A stretch of DNA of 64,000 nt, taken from CAYOOP01 sp964405685 (GTDB lineage Bacteria; Pseudomonadota; Alphaproteobacteria; Rickettsiales; SXRF01). The translations under genes were made by a program, and so were the position numbers. The stretch lies in assembly GCA_964405685.1 (NCBI GenBank), contig CAYOOP010000003.1, forward strand, positions 1-64,000, read 5' to 3'. This document shows positions 1-8,853 of this stretch, piece after piece; the stretch's first letter is position 1; every line of letters starts with the position of its first letter. Under the pieces are notes generated by a model. It ran no database searches, was not told where the DNA came from, and was given only the letters and a program-made list of their open reading frames with translations.

Positions 1-2020
1 GCGGCGTGATGCCGAGTTTCGGCCTTTCGGTGACGACGGTGTTGCCTGCCTCGTCCTTCCCCAGTTGGACTAGCCCCGCCTGTTGGAAAAGATACAGCTG
101 TCCAAAAAAGTGAGAGGGTTGGCCGAAGTTAGCGGTTTCTTCAGCGATAGCGACAACACCTTTGTCTTTTTGCTCGTCGATCATGTGATTGATCAGGAAC
201 AAGCGGCGCAGATACGCCATACAGGATAGGGCGCCCATGTCGTCTAGCTGCTTGGTGGGATAATTGCCCGGATCCGCAGCTCCATTACCGTTCTTTGCTG
301 GTTTTACGATAGGTTTCGTTGGATCGAATTCCGTATTCTTGATGTACTGGTTCCAAATCGCCGGCGCGTTGTCTAGGCCACTTTTTTTGTGATAGGTAAA
401 ACCCATAATGCGTTGCTTGCCAGGAGCTACACCTTCCTGCTGCGCCTCAATGCGGTTGATGCTAAACCCTGCGGTTTTCATTTCAGAATACAGTTGATCC
501 AACAGCTTCCCATCACCACCGTCGGTGCGCTCATGTTTGATAAGTTCACCGAATGGTGTGTGTTCGCTAAGACCGCTGTCTTTAAGGAGCTTGTTTAAAG
601 TGGTATAGTAGTGCTCATTAAATAGAAGCGTTTCGTCCCCAACGTGATCTCGTTTGAAAAGATCCACATTATTGTTCATCAAATGCACCAAGAATGCTGC
701 CTGGTTCTTTTCTGATAATAGTTGGAAGGTAGAGTGCTGGTCTTCAGGGTTAAAGTACTCACCCAACTTTTCTTCGCCTCCGAGATTCAGGCGCAACTCG
801 GTATTGGTGTTGAAGTCGCGGCAGAGTTGTTTGAATCCTTCATCTTTCGAGTATTTCGCGGCAACTAGAGCACCAATGACCTTATCGCGTTCTTCGGAGT
901 TTTCGCGCAGGTCGAGCGTTGGGCCTTCGTAGACACCTGTATCTTTGTTCAGCATTTTTCTGTAGCCGCGGTAAAGGGAAGTATCAGTGGCCTGGTCGCG
1001 GCCGTCTTTATCGGCCGTGCCCCAGTTCCATGAATGGCTGCGGTAGGCGTGCCTCATATTCTCTTCGCTAAGTCTTAGTTGTTCTATTTTTTCCGGGTCG
1101 GCCTGGAGTTTTTCCCGTGCTCCTTTTCTAAACGTATCTTTAACAGCGGTGACTGCGCGGTTCCATGCGCTCAGCACTTCGTTTTTGGCCTCATTTTCTG
1201 CTTTCAACACGTCTTCTTCCATGGCGGCTTCTTCGCCGACCGTGACTTGTTTCAGGAACGTGATGTGTTCACCTTTATGGATGCGTCTGGAGGCGTTTTC
1301 AACTACGGTAGCAAGGCGCTGTAAGTCGTCTTCATTCAGGACGTCCTTGCCGGCTACATTTTTTTGATAGACGGCGGCATACATGTCGCGCTGATATTCG
1401 CGCCCGAAATCGGAATAGAAATTGGTGGGGTGACAGGTGTTGCACAAGGTCAGCACCATTTTATCTTTGGTCTCGATGGCCCAATCGAGCCATTCCCCCG
1501 GCGTCATGCCGAAGGTGTTCTTGCCGTCGCGCGACACTTTTAACCCGGCCTCGAAGTAATTTTTGAAAATTTCTTCAGGAGCATTGTTGGGACGAACCCA
1601 TTCTTTAGTGGCGTTGGCGGCGTTCATCGCCGGCACCAGCAGGCTCATTAAATCGGCTAGCTGGCCCAGCTCCGTCTCGCTAAGTTTCACATGATCTTTC
1701 AATGTATCAAAGTGTTTTCTCTGCTCATCGAGTGTTTTAGCGGTCCGGAAATCAATCGCAAAACGCAGCAAGTTGGGTTTTGTTTCTGCGTTTTCATTGA
1801 TTTCAGGTCCCACATCTTCGTATATGAGGTCTACCTTCTCGCCTTTGCGGGGGTCTGGCACTGTTCTGATATCGCCAAGTTTAGTGAGCAGTTCTTGCGA
1901 AACAATGCCCTCAGCGCACGCAACGTGCGCAACTTTTTCAAAGATCTGGGCCTGTAAATCGAAAGTTTCAGGGTTGGAGAATTCAAATTTCTTTTTTGGC
2001 TCAAATGCAGAAATGGTCAT
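1..2020 (-). CDS. Divergent phosphoenolpyruvate carboxylase-like protein, 3' end outside window
   Basis: The reading frame is open from ATG at 2020 through the window edge: 673 codons, no stop, no signal peptide. By eye it follows the plan of PEP carboxylase (PEP + bicarbonate to oxaloacetate, cytosolic). A VLT..HPT segment at residues 189-199 matches the N-terminal LTAHPTE signature, with Asn in place of Glu. HSWNWGTADKDG at 329-340 aligns with the SWMGGDRDGNP signature. LSEKNQAAFLVHLMNN at 435-450 resembles the WSEADKQAFLIREL stretch of E. coli Ppc. Residues 620-673 resemble the part leading to the PLFET region. The GYSDSNKD and FHGRGG motifs would lie beyond the edge. The protein is longer and far more divergent than ordinary Ppc, so activity is uncertain. 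It is downstream of tldD on the same strand after a 114-base gap. Confidence 0.6.
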   Translation of the reverse strand, partial: MTISAFEPKKKFEFSNPETFDLQAQIFEKVAHVACAEGIVSQELLTKLGDIRTVPDPRKGEKVDLIYEDVGPEINENAETKPNLLRFAIDFRTAKTLDEQRKHFDTLKDHVKLSETELGQLADLMSLLVPAMNAANATKEWVRPNNAPEEIFKNYFEAGLKVSRDGKNTFGMTPGEWLDWAIETKDKMVLTLCNTCHPTNFYSDFGREYQRDMYAAVYQKNVAGKDVLNEDDLQRLATVVENASRRIHKGEHITFLKQVTVGEEAAMEEDVLKAENEAKNEVLSAWNRAVTAVKDTFRKGAREKLQADPEKIEQLRLSEENMRHAYRSHSWNWGTADKDGRDQATDTSLYRGYRKMLNKDTGVYEGPTLDLRENSEERDKVIGALVAAKYSKDEGFKQLCRDFNTNTELRLNLGGEEKLGEYFNPEDQHSTFQLLSEKNQAAFLVHLMNNNVDLFKRDHVGDETLLFNEHYYTTLNKLLKDSGLSEHTPFGELIKHERTDGGDGKLLDQLYSEMKTAGFSINRIEAQQEGVAPGKQRIMGFTYHKKSGLDNAPAIWNQYIKNTEFDPTKPIVKPAKNGNGAADPGNYPTKQLDDMGALSCMAYLRRLFLINHMIDEQKDKGVVAIAEETANFGQPSHFFGQLYLFQQAGLVQLGKDEAGNTVVTERPKLGITP

Positions 2021-2134
2021 GTGAAGCTCTTCGTGAGTGTGGGCGGCGGTTAATTAAAGCACACACATACCCCATATTCTAAAGGAGTTTTATGAAGTTT
2101 TTCTTACAAATATAAAATGATATTTATCAGTGGG

Positions 2135-3562
2135 TTATACCTGTGTGCCACCAATGGTGATACCGTCAATCAGCATGGAGGGCTGGCCGACGCCCACGGG
2201 GACGGACTGGCCGGCCTTGCCGCAGGTGCCGATGCCGCTATCCAAGGCCATGTCATTTCCAATCGCGCGGACGTGTTTTAAGCATTCGGGGCCGTTGCCA
2301 ATTAGGGTTGCGCCTTTGACGGGCGAGGTGATTTTTCCGTCCTCAATCATATAGGCCTCAGCGGCAGAGAACACGAATTTGCCGGAGGTGATGTCGACCT
2401 GCCCGCCGCCAAAATAAGTCGCGTAGATGCCGCGCTTCACCGAGGCGATGATGTCAGAAGGTGCAGCGCTTCCTGCTTCCATATAGGTATTCGTCATGCG
2501 TGGCATCGGCGCGTAAGCAAAGCTTTCGCGGCGGCCGTTGCCGGTGGGTTTGACGTTCATCAGCCGTGCGTTCAAGCGATCTTGCAGATAGCCAACTAAA
2601 ATGCCGTCTTCAATCAATGTGGTTTTTTGGGTGGGTGTGCCTTCGTCGTCAATCGTGAGTGAGCCGCGCCGCTGGTTCATCGTACCGTCATCCACCACTG
2701 TGACGCCTTTGGCGGCAACTTGTTTGCCCATGAGGCCGGCAAAGGCGGAGGTGCCTTTGCGGTTGAAATCACCTTCCAGCCCGTGTCCTACTGCTTCATG
2801 CAGAAGCACGCCGCACCAGCCGGAACCAAGCACGACAGGGAGCACACCTGCGGGTGCGGGTATGGATTCTAGATTGGTGAGTGCACGTTTCAATGCGATG
2901 TCGGCTTCTTGTTTCCAGTGGTGCTCGTTCAAATAATTGCCGTAGCCGGTGCGCGCACCAGCGCCGCTACTGCCACTTTCCATGCGGCCGTTTTCTTGTA
3001 CCACCACTGAAACATTAAGCCGCACCAGTGGGCGGATATCTTCCACTTGCATGCCATCTGCGCGGATGATTTTGATCGCTTGCCAATTAGCAGAAAGCGA
3101 TACGGAGACTTGTTTGACGCGAGCATCTTTCTCGCGCAAATACGCATCGATTTTTTGCAGCACTTCGATTTTTTGCGAGAAGGGCACTTCATCGAGCGGG
3201 TTGATGTCGTCATAGAGTTTGCGGTTGGTGGGTGCTGGCGCTCGCATCACGCTTGCATTTTTCTGGCCGTAGTCGGCAGCTTTGACAGTTTCAACTGCGC
3301 GCGCGAGCGCTTTCTCAGAGATGTCAGACGCGTGTGCATAGCCCACCATTTCGCCTTTCACGGCGCGTAGGCCAAAGCCTTGCTCTAAGTTGGTGCTGGC
3401 ACTTTTCAAGACGCCATCATCAAACACCAGATTTTCCGTGCGGCTGTGTTCGAGGTAGAGTTCGCCGTCATCCATGCCGGAAAGCGCGGTTTTGGTCAGC
3501 GCCTCGGCTTTGTCTTTGGCGAGCGGATTGGATTTAAAGAAGAGTGAATCGAGTGTGGTCAT
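2135..3562 (-). CDS. tldD: Metalloprotease TldD
   Basis: 475 residues, the usual length for TldD, a cytosolic zinc protease that works with TldE/PmbA on small proteins and modified peptides (for example microcin B17 maturation and CcdA turnover). The zinc motif HEAVGH (HExxxH) is at residues 255-260, followed by GLEGD, and the Gly-rich C-terminal half is typical of the family. The ATG at 3562 gives a standard N-terminus (MTTLDSLFF). It lies downstream of ftsZ on the same strand, with a palindromic repeat filling the gap. No tldE partner is present in the window. Confidence 0.95.
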   Translation of the reverse strand: MTTLDSLFFKSNPLAKDKAEALTKTALSGMDDGELYLEHSRTENLVFDDGVLKSASTNLEQGFGLRAVKGEMVGYAHASDISEKALARAVETVKAADYGQKNASVMRAPAPTNRKLYDDINPLDEVPFSQKIEVLQKIDAYLREKDARVKQVSVSLSANWQAIKIIRADGMQVEDIRPLVRLNVSVVVQENGRMESGSSGAGARTGYGNYLNEHHWKQEADIALKRALTNLESIPAPAGVLPVVLGSGWCGVLLHEAVGHGLEGDFNRKGTSAFAGLMGKQVAAKGVTVVDDGTMNQRRGSLTIDDEGTPTQKTTLIEDGILVGYLQDRLNARLMNVKPTGNGRRESFAYAPMPRMTNTYMEAGSAAPSDIIASVKRGIYATYFGGGQVDITSGKFVFSAAEAYMIEDGKITSPVKGATLIGNGPECLKHVRAIGNDMALDSGIGTCGKAGQSVPVGVGQPSMLIDGITIGGTQV

Positions 3563-3582
3563 AGGAATGGTATAGTACGACT

Positions 3583-3677
3583 GTCATTCCCGCGAAAGCG
3601 GGAATCCAGCCTATTTCAAGAGAATCTTATTGCGGCATAGACATGCCGCGATGGATCCCCGTTTTCACGGGGATGAC
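3583..3677. repeat. Palindromic repeat, family A (double unit), between ftsZ and tldD
   Basis: The element begins GTCATTCCCGCGAAAGCGGG and ends with a GATCCCCGTTTTCACGGGGATGAC-like arm, split here into its two hairpins: CCCGC-GAAA-GCGGG on the left and CCCCG-TTTTCA-CGGGG on the right. Outer ends GTCAT...ATGAC are complementary. It occupies almost the whole ftsZ-tldD gap, where its RNA could act as a terminator or processing site. Related copies are at 12527, 15022, 48895, 53870 and 63025. Confidence 0.85.
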
Positions 3678-3679
3678 GA

Positions 3680-5209
3680 CTAGTTGGTCTGGCGGCGCAG
3701 GAAGGCGGGGATGTCCAAATACTGATCGTCTTCGGTGAGCAGGCTTGGGCTTTTGGCGCTGCGCGTTTTCTCTTTCACCTGCATACGGTCTTGCGCGGTG
3801 GGTTTGGCGGGGGTAATATCCGCTTTTTCGTGCGACTCCGGCTTGGCGGAGAGCACTTTGCTGACATCAGCGATGCGTTGGAACAAGCCGCGCGTACTTG
3901 GAAGATCACGAATTTCTGGCGCTTCTTCGGTGACCGCATCCTTTACCATGACTTCAGCGTCTTCCTCTTCGGCAGCGGTGTTTGCAGACATGCTAATGCC
4001 GACGACGTGCAGCGCTTCGGCGGCTTCCGTTTCTGCAAGTACGGGCTCGCGTTTGGATTCGAATTTTGGCATTTGCACAGGCGCGCTGGCCGCAGCCGGT
4101 TTCGGTGCTTCCTTGATCACATCCTGCACGGTGCGCGGTTGCAATTTCGGTGGTTCAGGGCGCTGTTGATTGAGCGCGAAGAGATAGGGTTTTTTCGCAT
4201 CCGGCGCAGTCGCTGTAGTGCGCGGAGCGTTGGCATTGCTTTGCGAATCAATACCGGTTGCGACCACCGACACGCGCATGCGACCTTCCATTTGATCATT
4301 GAACGCAGAGCCGAAGATGATGTTGGCATCCGGATCGACTTCCTGACGGATGCGGTTGGTAGCTTCATCGACTTCAAACAGTGTCATATCCATGCCGCCG
4401 GTGATGTTGATCAGCACGGCTTTGGCGCCTTTTAAGGAAACATCGTCGAGCAGCGGATTGGAAATTGCCGCTTCGGCAGCGTCCATCGCGCGGCGATCGC
4501 CGGTCGCCTCACCCGTACCCATCATTGCTTTGCCCATTTCGCGCATGACGGTGCGGATGTCGGCGAAGTCGAGGTTAATCAAACCAGGTTTTACCATCAA
4601 ATCCGTGACGCCGCGAACGCCTGAGTGCAGCACTTCGTCCGCCATTTTGAAGGCATCGGCAAACGTCGTGCGTTCGTTGGCGATGCGGAAGAGGTTTTGG
4701 TTTGGAATGATGATGAGCGTATCCACATATTGTTGTAGTTCTTTGAGGCCAGCCTCAGCAAGACGCATGCGGTGCGCGCCTTCAAATTGGAACGGTTTGG
4801 TGACGACAGCGACGGTCAAGATGCCCTGTTCGCGAGCGACGCGCGCAACCACAGAGGCTGCACCTGTGCCAGTGCCGCCGCCCATGCCGGCGGTGATGAA
4901 CACCATGTTGCTGCCTTCGATGTGTCTGGAAATATCTTCGGAGACTTCTTCGGCTGCCGCGCGGCCAACTTCAGGATTGGCACCGGCACCGAGGCCCTTG
5001 GTGAGTGTGCCACCTAGTTGAATCGCAATCGGGGCGAGCGTGTTTTCAAGCGCCTGCGCATCCGTATTGGCGACCACGAAATTGACACCTTCGAGCTGTG
5101 CTGCGATCATGTTGTTGACCGCGTTGCCGCCCGCGCCGCCAACACCGATCACGGTGATCGTCGGTTTCAACATCTCAGCTTGTGCGGGCAGGTGAAGGTT
5201 GAGGGTCAT
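3680..5209 (-). CDS. ftsZ: Cell division protein FtsZ
   Basis: 509 residues; the tubulin-like GTPase that forms the Z ring. The nucleotide-binding GGAGGNAVNNM stretch is at residues 24-34 and the tubulin signature GGGTGTG at 110-116. A long Pro/Ala-rich variable linker follows from about residue 320. The last residues, IPAFLRRQTN, are the conserved C-terminal peptide that binds FtsA and other partners. The start at 5209 leaves a short tail before the conserved core, as in other alphaproteobacteria. The gene is separated here from ftsA/ftsQ/murein genes: a DUF2333 gene is divergent upstream and tldD lies downstream. Confidence 0.98.
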   Translation of the reverse strand: MTLNLHLPAQAEMLKPTITVIGVGGAGGNAVNNMIAAQLEGVNFVVANTDAQALENTLAPIAIQLGGTLTKGLGAGANPEVGRAAAEEVSEDISRHIEGSNMVFITAGMGGGTGTGAASVVARVAREQGILTVAVVTKPFQFEGAHRMRLAEAGLKELQQYVDTLIIIPNQNLFRIANERTTFADAFKMADEVLHSGVRGVTDLMVKPGLINLDFADIRTVMREMGKAMMGTGEATGDRRAMDAAEAAISNPLLDDVSLKGAKAVLINITGGMDMTLFEVDEATNRIRQEVDPDANIIFGSAFNDQMEGRMRVSVVATGIDSQSNANAPRTTATAPDAKKPYLFALNQQRPEPPKLQPRTVQDVIKEAPKPAAASAPVQMPKFESKREPVLAETEAAEALHVVGISMSANTAAEEEDAEVMVKDAVTEEAPEIRDLPSTRGLFQRIADVSKVLSAKPESHEKADITPAKPTAQDRMQVKEKTRSAKSPSLLTEDDQYLDIPAFLRRQTN

Positions 5210-5357
5210 GGCAAACTCCCTGTTTTTTAATAACTATTGTGGTCTGTGTGGGCGTACCCACCAACTCTTGTGTTAATCTTGTACCACTTGTTACGAGAAC
5301 TGCCAAATAGAATTTAATTCATGCCCACTCTTTTCTCTGGCTGGTTTTGATGCTAAC

Positions 5358-6296
5358 GTGCCGCGCATGAGCGATGAAATGTTGACTTCTTCAAGCTGGA
5401 TCAAACGCGGTGCGCTGGCGTTGGCGGCGATTTTGCTGCTATATTATCCGCTCGGGATGATATGGGTGTATGACGTGAACGACAGGCCGGATGGCCTGAC
5501 ACTTTCGGCTGAAACACAAGGCAGCCAAGCGGTGCAGACGATGGTGGCGCTGATGGAGCGCGAAACCAAAGACCATCGGTGGACGCCGAATGATCCTTTT
5601 TTTCTACCCAGTGGAATGATGGTGCGTATGCCGGCGTTTCAGCGTGGGGTTGTGGGGGCGGTAGCGCGGCTTTCGCTTGAATTTTCGGATCAGATTGGTC
5701 GCACACGCGGCTCAAGCCAGGTGGATGCGGATTTGCAAAAAGCCACCGGCCTTTTTAACTATCCGCCGGATGTGTGGTTTTACGATTGGTCGGTTTCGTG
5801 GCTGCCCACCGCCTCTTCTGAGTCGCAATATCGTGAGGCAGTAGAAGCGCTGCTGCGCTATAATGCGCGGCTTATCAAGGGCGAAGCGCGGTTTGAAATT
5901 CGCGGCGATAATTTGCTTGCGGCACTTGATCGCATTGCATCCGACGTTGGTTCTTCTTCCGCCGCCATTTCAGAAGCGGTGGAGCATAAAAGTGGCTTTG
6001 CGTTCGCGGGCAATGCGGAATTGTTTTACCTCACCAAAGGCCGCATGGTTGCCTATTACCATTTACTGAAAGCGCTTGAGCAGGATTTTGCGCCGGTGAT
6101 TGCCGAAAAAGGCTTGCAGAATTCGTGGGCGCAGATGCTCCATAGTTTGGAAATTGGAATGCAATTTGGGAATCTGCTGATTTTCAATGCGGACCCGGAC
6201 GCGCTACTCATTCCCAATCATCTCGCATCACAAGGGTTTTATTTGATGCGCACGCGTACGCAATTGCGTGAGATTAGCGATATTTTGTATAAGTGA
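5358..6296 (+). CDS. DUF2333 family inner-membrane protein
   Basis: 312 residues from a GTG start; an ATG three codons later (5367) is an equally good start, and neither has a clear Shine-Dalgarno. One N-terminal membrane segment (about residues 15-34) is followed by a soluble domain. The conserved blocks WTPNDPFFLPSGM, DQIGRTRGSSQVD and LDRIASDVGSSSA are those I know from DUF2333 proteins of proteobacteria. Function is unknown. It is divergent from ftsZ across about 150 bases and convergent with ilvB, with a repeat between them. Confidence 0.8.
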   Translation: MPRMSDEMLTSSSWIKRGALALAAILLLYYPLGMIWVYDVNDRPDGLTLSAETQGSQAVQTMVALMERETKDHRWTPNDPFFLPSGMMVRMPAFQRGVVGAVARLSLEFSDQIGRTRGSSQVDADLQKATGLFNYPPDVWFYDWSVSWLPTASSESQYREAVEALLRYNARLIKGEARFEIRGDNLLAALDRIASDVGSSSAAISEAVEHKSGFAFAGNAELFYLTKGRMVAYYHLLKALEQDFAPVIAEKGLQNSWAQMLHSLEIGMQFGNLLIFNADPDALLIPNHLASQGFYLMRTRTQLREISDILYK

Positions 6297-6300
6297 CAAC

Positions 6301-6373
6301 TTCCCCTTCTCCCTCTGGGAGAAGGCCGGGATGAGGGCCCTCACCCTAACCCTCTCCCAAAGGGAGAGGGGAC
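6301..6373. repeat. Palindromic repeat, family B, between DUF2333 gene and ilvB
   Basis: Two hairpins: CTTCTCCCTCTGGGAGAAG on the left and CCCTCTCCCAAAGGGAGAGGG on the right, with a GGGATGAGGGCCCTCACCCTA centre. It fills the gap between two convergent genes and the right hairpin is followed by a T run, so it may end transcription of the DUF2333 gene. A related CCCTCCCCC-type copy is inside ilvB at 7085-7191. Confidence 0.8.
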
Positions 6374-6376
6374 TTT

Positions 6377-8242
6377 TTACACCTGATTTTTATCCAACTC
6401 GCCCGTGTTTTCATCCGGGTTTAAAACGAGTTCGTTATGTGCCGCGCCGGCGGGGATCATCGGGTAGACGTTTTCATTTTGATCGACCACCATATCGAGG
6501 ATGACGGGGCCCTTCGTTTCGCACATTTTTTTGATAGCAGCGTCGACGTCTTCTACCTTATCGCAGCGCAGGCCCGTCATGCCATAGGCTTCCGCGAGTT
6601 TGACGAAATCAGGCAGAGAATCCATATAGGATTCCGAGTAGCGGCAGCCGTGGAACATCTGCTGCCATTGGCGGACCATGCCCATGTAGCGATTATTCAG
6701 GATAAAGATTTTGACCGGCAAGCGGTATTGCACCAGGGTGGAGAGTTCTTGAATATTCATCATGAAACTGGCCTCACCCGTGACGCAGACGGTGAGCGCT
6801 TCGGGGTGCGCGATTTGTACGCCAAGCGCCGAAGGCATACCGTAGCCCATGGTGCCTAAGCCACCGGAAGTCATCCAGTGATGCGGCTCATTGAATTTAA
6901 TGAATTGCGCGGCCCACATCTGGTGTTGGCCGACGTCGGTCGTCACATACGGCGCTTGTTTTTTGGTGAGTTCGTACAAGCGCTCCAGCGCGTATTGTGG
7001 TTTGATGATGTCTTTGCCTTGCTTGTAGCTGAAGCTTTTGCGTGCGCGCCACGTTTCAATTTCCCCCCACCAGGCGGAGAGATCTCCCTCCCCCGCAGGG
7101 GGAGGGTTGGGGTGGGGGCTGTCTTGCGTAGGGCTCGCGGTATCTTGCAAGCCTGCCCCCCTCCCGGCCTCCCCCCTGCGGGGGGAGGGGAATTTCTTTT
7201 TCCACAAATCCAACATCACTTCCAGCACGCGCCCACAATCACCAATAATGGGCACATCCACGCGCACGACTTTGTTGATCGAGCTCGGGTCAATATCCAC
7301 ATGGATTTTTTTGGAGTTGGGTGAAAACGCATCGAGCCTACCCGTCACGCGGTCATCAAACCGCGCGCCAATATTGATCATGACGTCGCACTCGGCCATC
7401 GCCATGTTGGCCTCTAGTGAACCATGCATGCCGAGCATGCCGAGGAATTGTTTGTCAGTGCCTGCGAAAGCGCCAAGGCCCATGAGGGTGGAGGTGCAGG
7501 GAAAGCCAGTTGCGTGTACAAGTTGCGTCAGTAATTCGCACGCGCGCGCGCCGGAGTTGATCACACCGCCGCCGGTGTAAAACACCGGGCGTTTGGCGTT
7601 GCTCATTAGCGCAATTGCTTTTTCGATTTGCGTAACATCGCCGTCCATGCGCGGTTGGTAGGAGGGGCGGTTAATTTCGGGTTTGCCTATGTAAGCGGCT
7701 GCCATGTTCATGATGTTTTTGGGAATATCAATCACCACAGGGCCGGGGCGACCGGAGCGGGCAACGTGAAACGCTTCGTGCATGACACGCCCAAGTTCTT
7801 CAGCGGAGCGCACCAGGTAATTATATTTCGTGCATGAGCGCGTGATGCCCGTGGTGTCGGCTTCCTGGAAGGCATCCGAACCAATCAAATGCGTGGGCAC
7901 TTGGCCGGTGATCACGACGATCGGGATCGAGTCCATGAGCGCATCAGTCAGGCCGGTCACCGCGTTGGTTGCGCCGGGGCCGGAGGTGACGAGGCACACG
8001 CCGACTTTGCCGGTGGAACGCGCATAGCCTTCGGCGGCGTGGGTCGCCGCTTGTTCATGACGCACGAGGATGTGGCGAAGCTGATTTTGTTTGAACATCG
8101 CATCATAGAGTGGCAATACCGCGCCGCCGGGATAGCCAAAAATTACATCCACACTTTCGTTGAGCAATGCGCGGACGATGACTTCGGCACCGGTCAAGGA
8201 TTCGGTGGAAGCGGCAGGAGCGGGTTTGTTTTTTATCGGCAT
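6377..8242 (-). CDS. ilvB: Acetolactate synthase large subunit, with in-frame repeat insertion
   Basis: Thiamine-diphosphate enzyme for the first common step of Val/Leu/Ile synthesis. Seen: FGYPGGAVLPLYDAM, the catalytic Glu in RHEQAATHAAEGYAR, and a C-terminal cofactor region GEASFMMN...ILNN. I start it at ATG 8242 (MPIKNK...), giving 621 residues; a longer frame up to 8413 would run through the upstream toxin gene. Residues about 351-386 are a Pro/Gly/Arg-rich stretch not found in the family, encoded by the family B repeat at 7085-7191; without it the length is normal (about 575-585). The insertion is in frame and falls between the central domain and the C-terminal domain. No ilvN or ilvC is adjacent, unlike the usual ilvBNC order. 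Confidence 0.95.
   Translation of the reverse strand: MPIKNKPAPAASTESLTGAEVIVRALLNESVDVIFGYPGGAVLPLYDAMFKQNQLRHILVRHEQAATHAAEGYARSTGKVGVCLVTSGPGATNAVTGLTDALMDSIPIVVITGQVPTHLIGSDAFQEADTTGITRSCTKYNYLVRSAEELGRVMHEAFHVARSGRPGPVVIDIPKNIMNMAAAYIGKPEINRPSYQPRMDGDVTQIEKAIALMSNAKRPVFYTGGGVINSGARACELLTQLVHATGFPCTSTLMGLGAFAGTDKQFLGMLGMHGSLEANMAMAECDVMINIGARFDDRVTGRLDAFSPNSKKIHVDIDPSSINKVVRVDVPIIGDCGRVLEVMLDLWKKKFPSPRRGEAGRGAGLQDTASPTQDSPHPNPPPAGEGDLSAWWGEIETWRARKSFSYKQGKDIIKPQYALERLYELTKKQAPYVTTDVGQHQMWAAQFIKFNEPHHWMTSGGLGTMGYGMPSALGVQIAHPEALTVCVTGEASFMMNIQELSTLVQYRLPVKIFILNNRYMGMVRQWQQMFHGCRYSESYMDSLPDFVKLAEAYGMTGLRCDKVEDVDAAIKKMCETKGPVILDMVVDQNENVYPMIPAGAAHNELVLNPDENTGELDKNQV
7085..7191. repeat. Palindromic repeat, family B, inserted in frame within ilvB
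   Basis: Hairpin CCCTCCCCCGCAGGGGGAGGG on the left and CCTCCCCCCTGCGGGGGGAGG on the right, joined by a G-rich then mixed spacer. It is translated in frame on the minus strand as a Pro/Gly/Arg-rich segment (SPRRGEAGRG ... PHPNPPPAGEG) inside acetolactate synthase. Confidence 0.85.
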
Positions 8243-8288
8243 AAGGCGGTGGAATGTATAGAAAATAAGGCCTGCGGTCAATGCCGGT

Positions 8289-8576
8289 TTAGCGATATTC
8301 GCGGCTGTGCCATACGCGGAGGATGACGATGATGCTTGTGTTTTGGAGTTTGTAGCGCAGTACGTAAGCGCCTGCGCCAAAGGCAATGAACCATTCGCGT
8401 CTGCCGGTTTCATCCGGCATGGGGCGACCTGCGGATGGCATGGTTTTTAGTAGATGCGCTCCCTGAAGTATGGCTTCTGCCGCGCGTTTTGCCGCATCAG
8501 GGTTTTTCTTTTGAATGAAGGTGTATAGGCGCTCAATATCTGCCAGTGCTTCCGGCAGCCAGACTATTTCGGACAC
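8289..8576 (-). CDS. RelE/ParE-family toxin
   Basis: 95 residues from a GTG at 8576 (VSEIVWLPEALADIERLY). The frame extends further upstream, but this start matches the family and overlaps the end of the antitoxin gene by 13 bases, the common arrangement. Seen: N-terminal helix pair with IERLYTFIQKKNP, and the C-terminal strand region YVLRYKLQN...ILRVWHSRE, characteristic of ParE/RelE toxins (gyrase or ribosome-dependent mRNA targets). Its end is 46 bases before the ilvB start on the same strand, so ilvB is probably read partly through the toxin-antitoxin promoter. Whether it acts on gyrase or mRNA cannot be told from the sequence. Confidence 0.85.
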   Translation of the reverse strand: MSEIVWLPEALADIERLYTFIQKKNPDAAKRAAEAILQGAHLLKTMPSAGRPMPDETGRREWFIAFGAGAYVLRYKLQNTSIIVILRVWHSREYR

Positions 8577-8833
8577 GGAACAGTCTTCCCAGCAGCGAGG
8601 TTTTCGAGCCATGCGCTGGCTTTTTCATGGCTTATCGCCTCACCACTTATGGCATAGCGTTCAAACCGTTCCATATCCTCGCGTTTTTCCTGCTCGTATT
8701 GTTCTTCGCGGTCCAGATAGGTTTTAATGGCTGTGCACATCAGCCAATGGGGTGAACGATCACGTATTTCAGCAAGTTTATCAAGACGTTGCTGTGTGCT
8801 TGTATCCAGTTTCACACCCTTAGTTATAGCCAT
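8564..8833 (-). CDS. Ribbon-helix-helix type antitoxin
   Basis: 89 residues (MAITKGVKLDTSTQQRL...). The start is ATG 8833 with GGAGG seven bases upstream; an in-frame ATG ten codons earlier lacks such a site. The N-terminus (GVKLDTSTQQRLDKLAEI...SPHWLMCTAIKTYL) has the strand-helix-helix pattern of CopG/RHH DNA-binding domains. The charged C-terminal half (EEQYEQEKREDMERF... WLENL) would wrap the toxin. It is the first gene of the pair. Tandem direct repeats in the promoter (8865-8884) are a likely operator for self-repression. Confidence 0.85.
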   Translation of the reverse strand: MAITKGVKLDTSTQQRLDKLAEIRDRSPHWLMCTAIKTYLDREEQYEQEKREDMERFERYAISGEAISHEKASAWLENLAAGKTVPCPK

Positions 8834-8853
8834 AATTATGCCTCCATTCTGCC

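Noticed and set aside
1430..1444. CNTCH at residues 193-197 of the first gene, a c-type heme motif
   Set aside because: The protein has no export signal, the motif occurs once, and the His fits the HPT motif of the PEPC family, so heme binding is unlikely.
2092..2115. Seven-codon open frame MKFFLQI on the plus strand with a good AAAGGAG site
   Set aside because: It leads into the 3' end of the oppositely oriented tldD and no gene follows; a chance match.
3791..4435. 214-codon open frame antisense to ftsZ
   Set aside because: Shadow of the variable linker region of ftsZ; biased composition only.
8243..8413. 57-residue N-terminal extension of ilvB
   Set aside because: It overlaps the same-strand toxin gene and has no match to acetolactate synthase; ATG 8242 gives a normal N-terminus.
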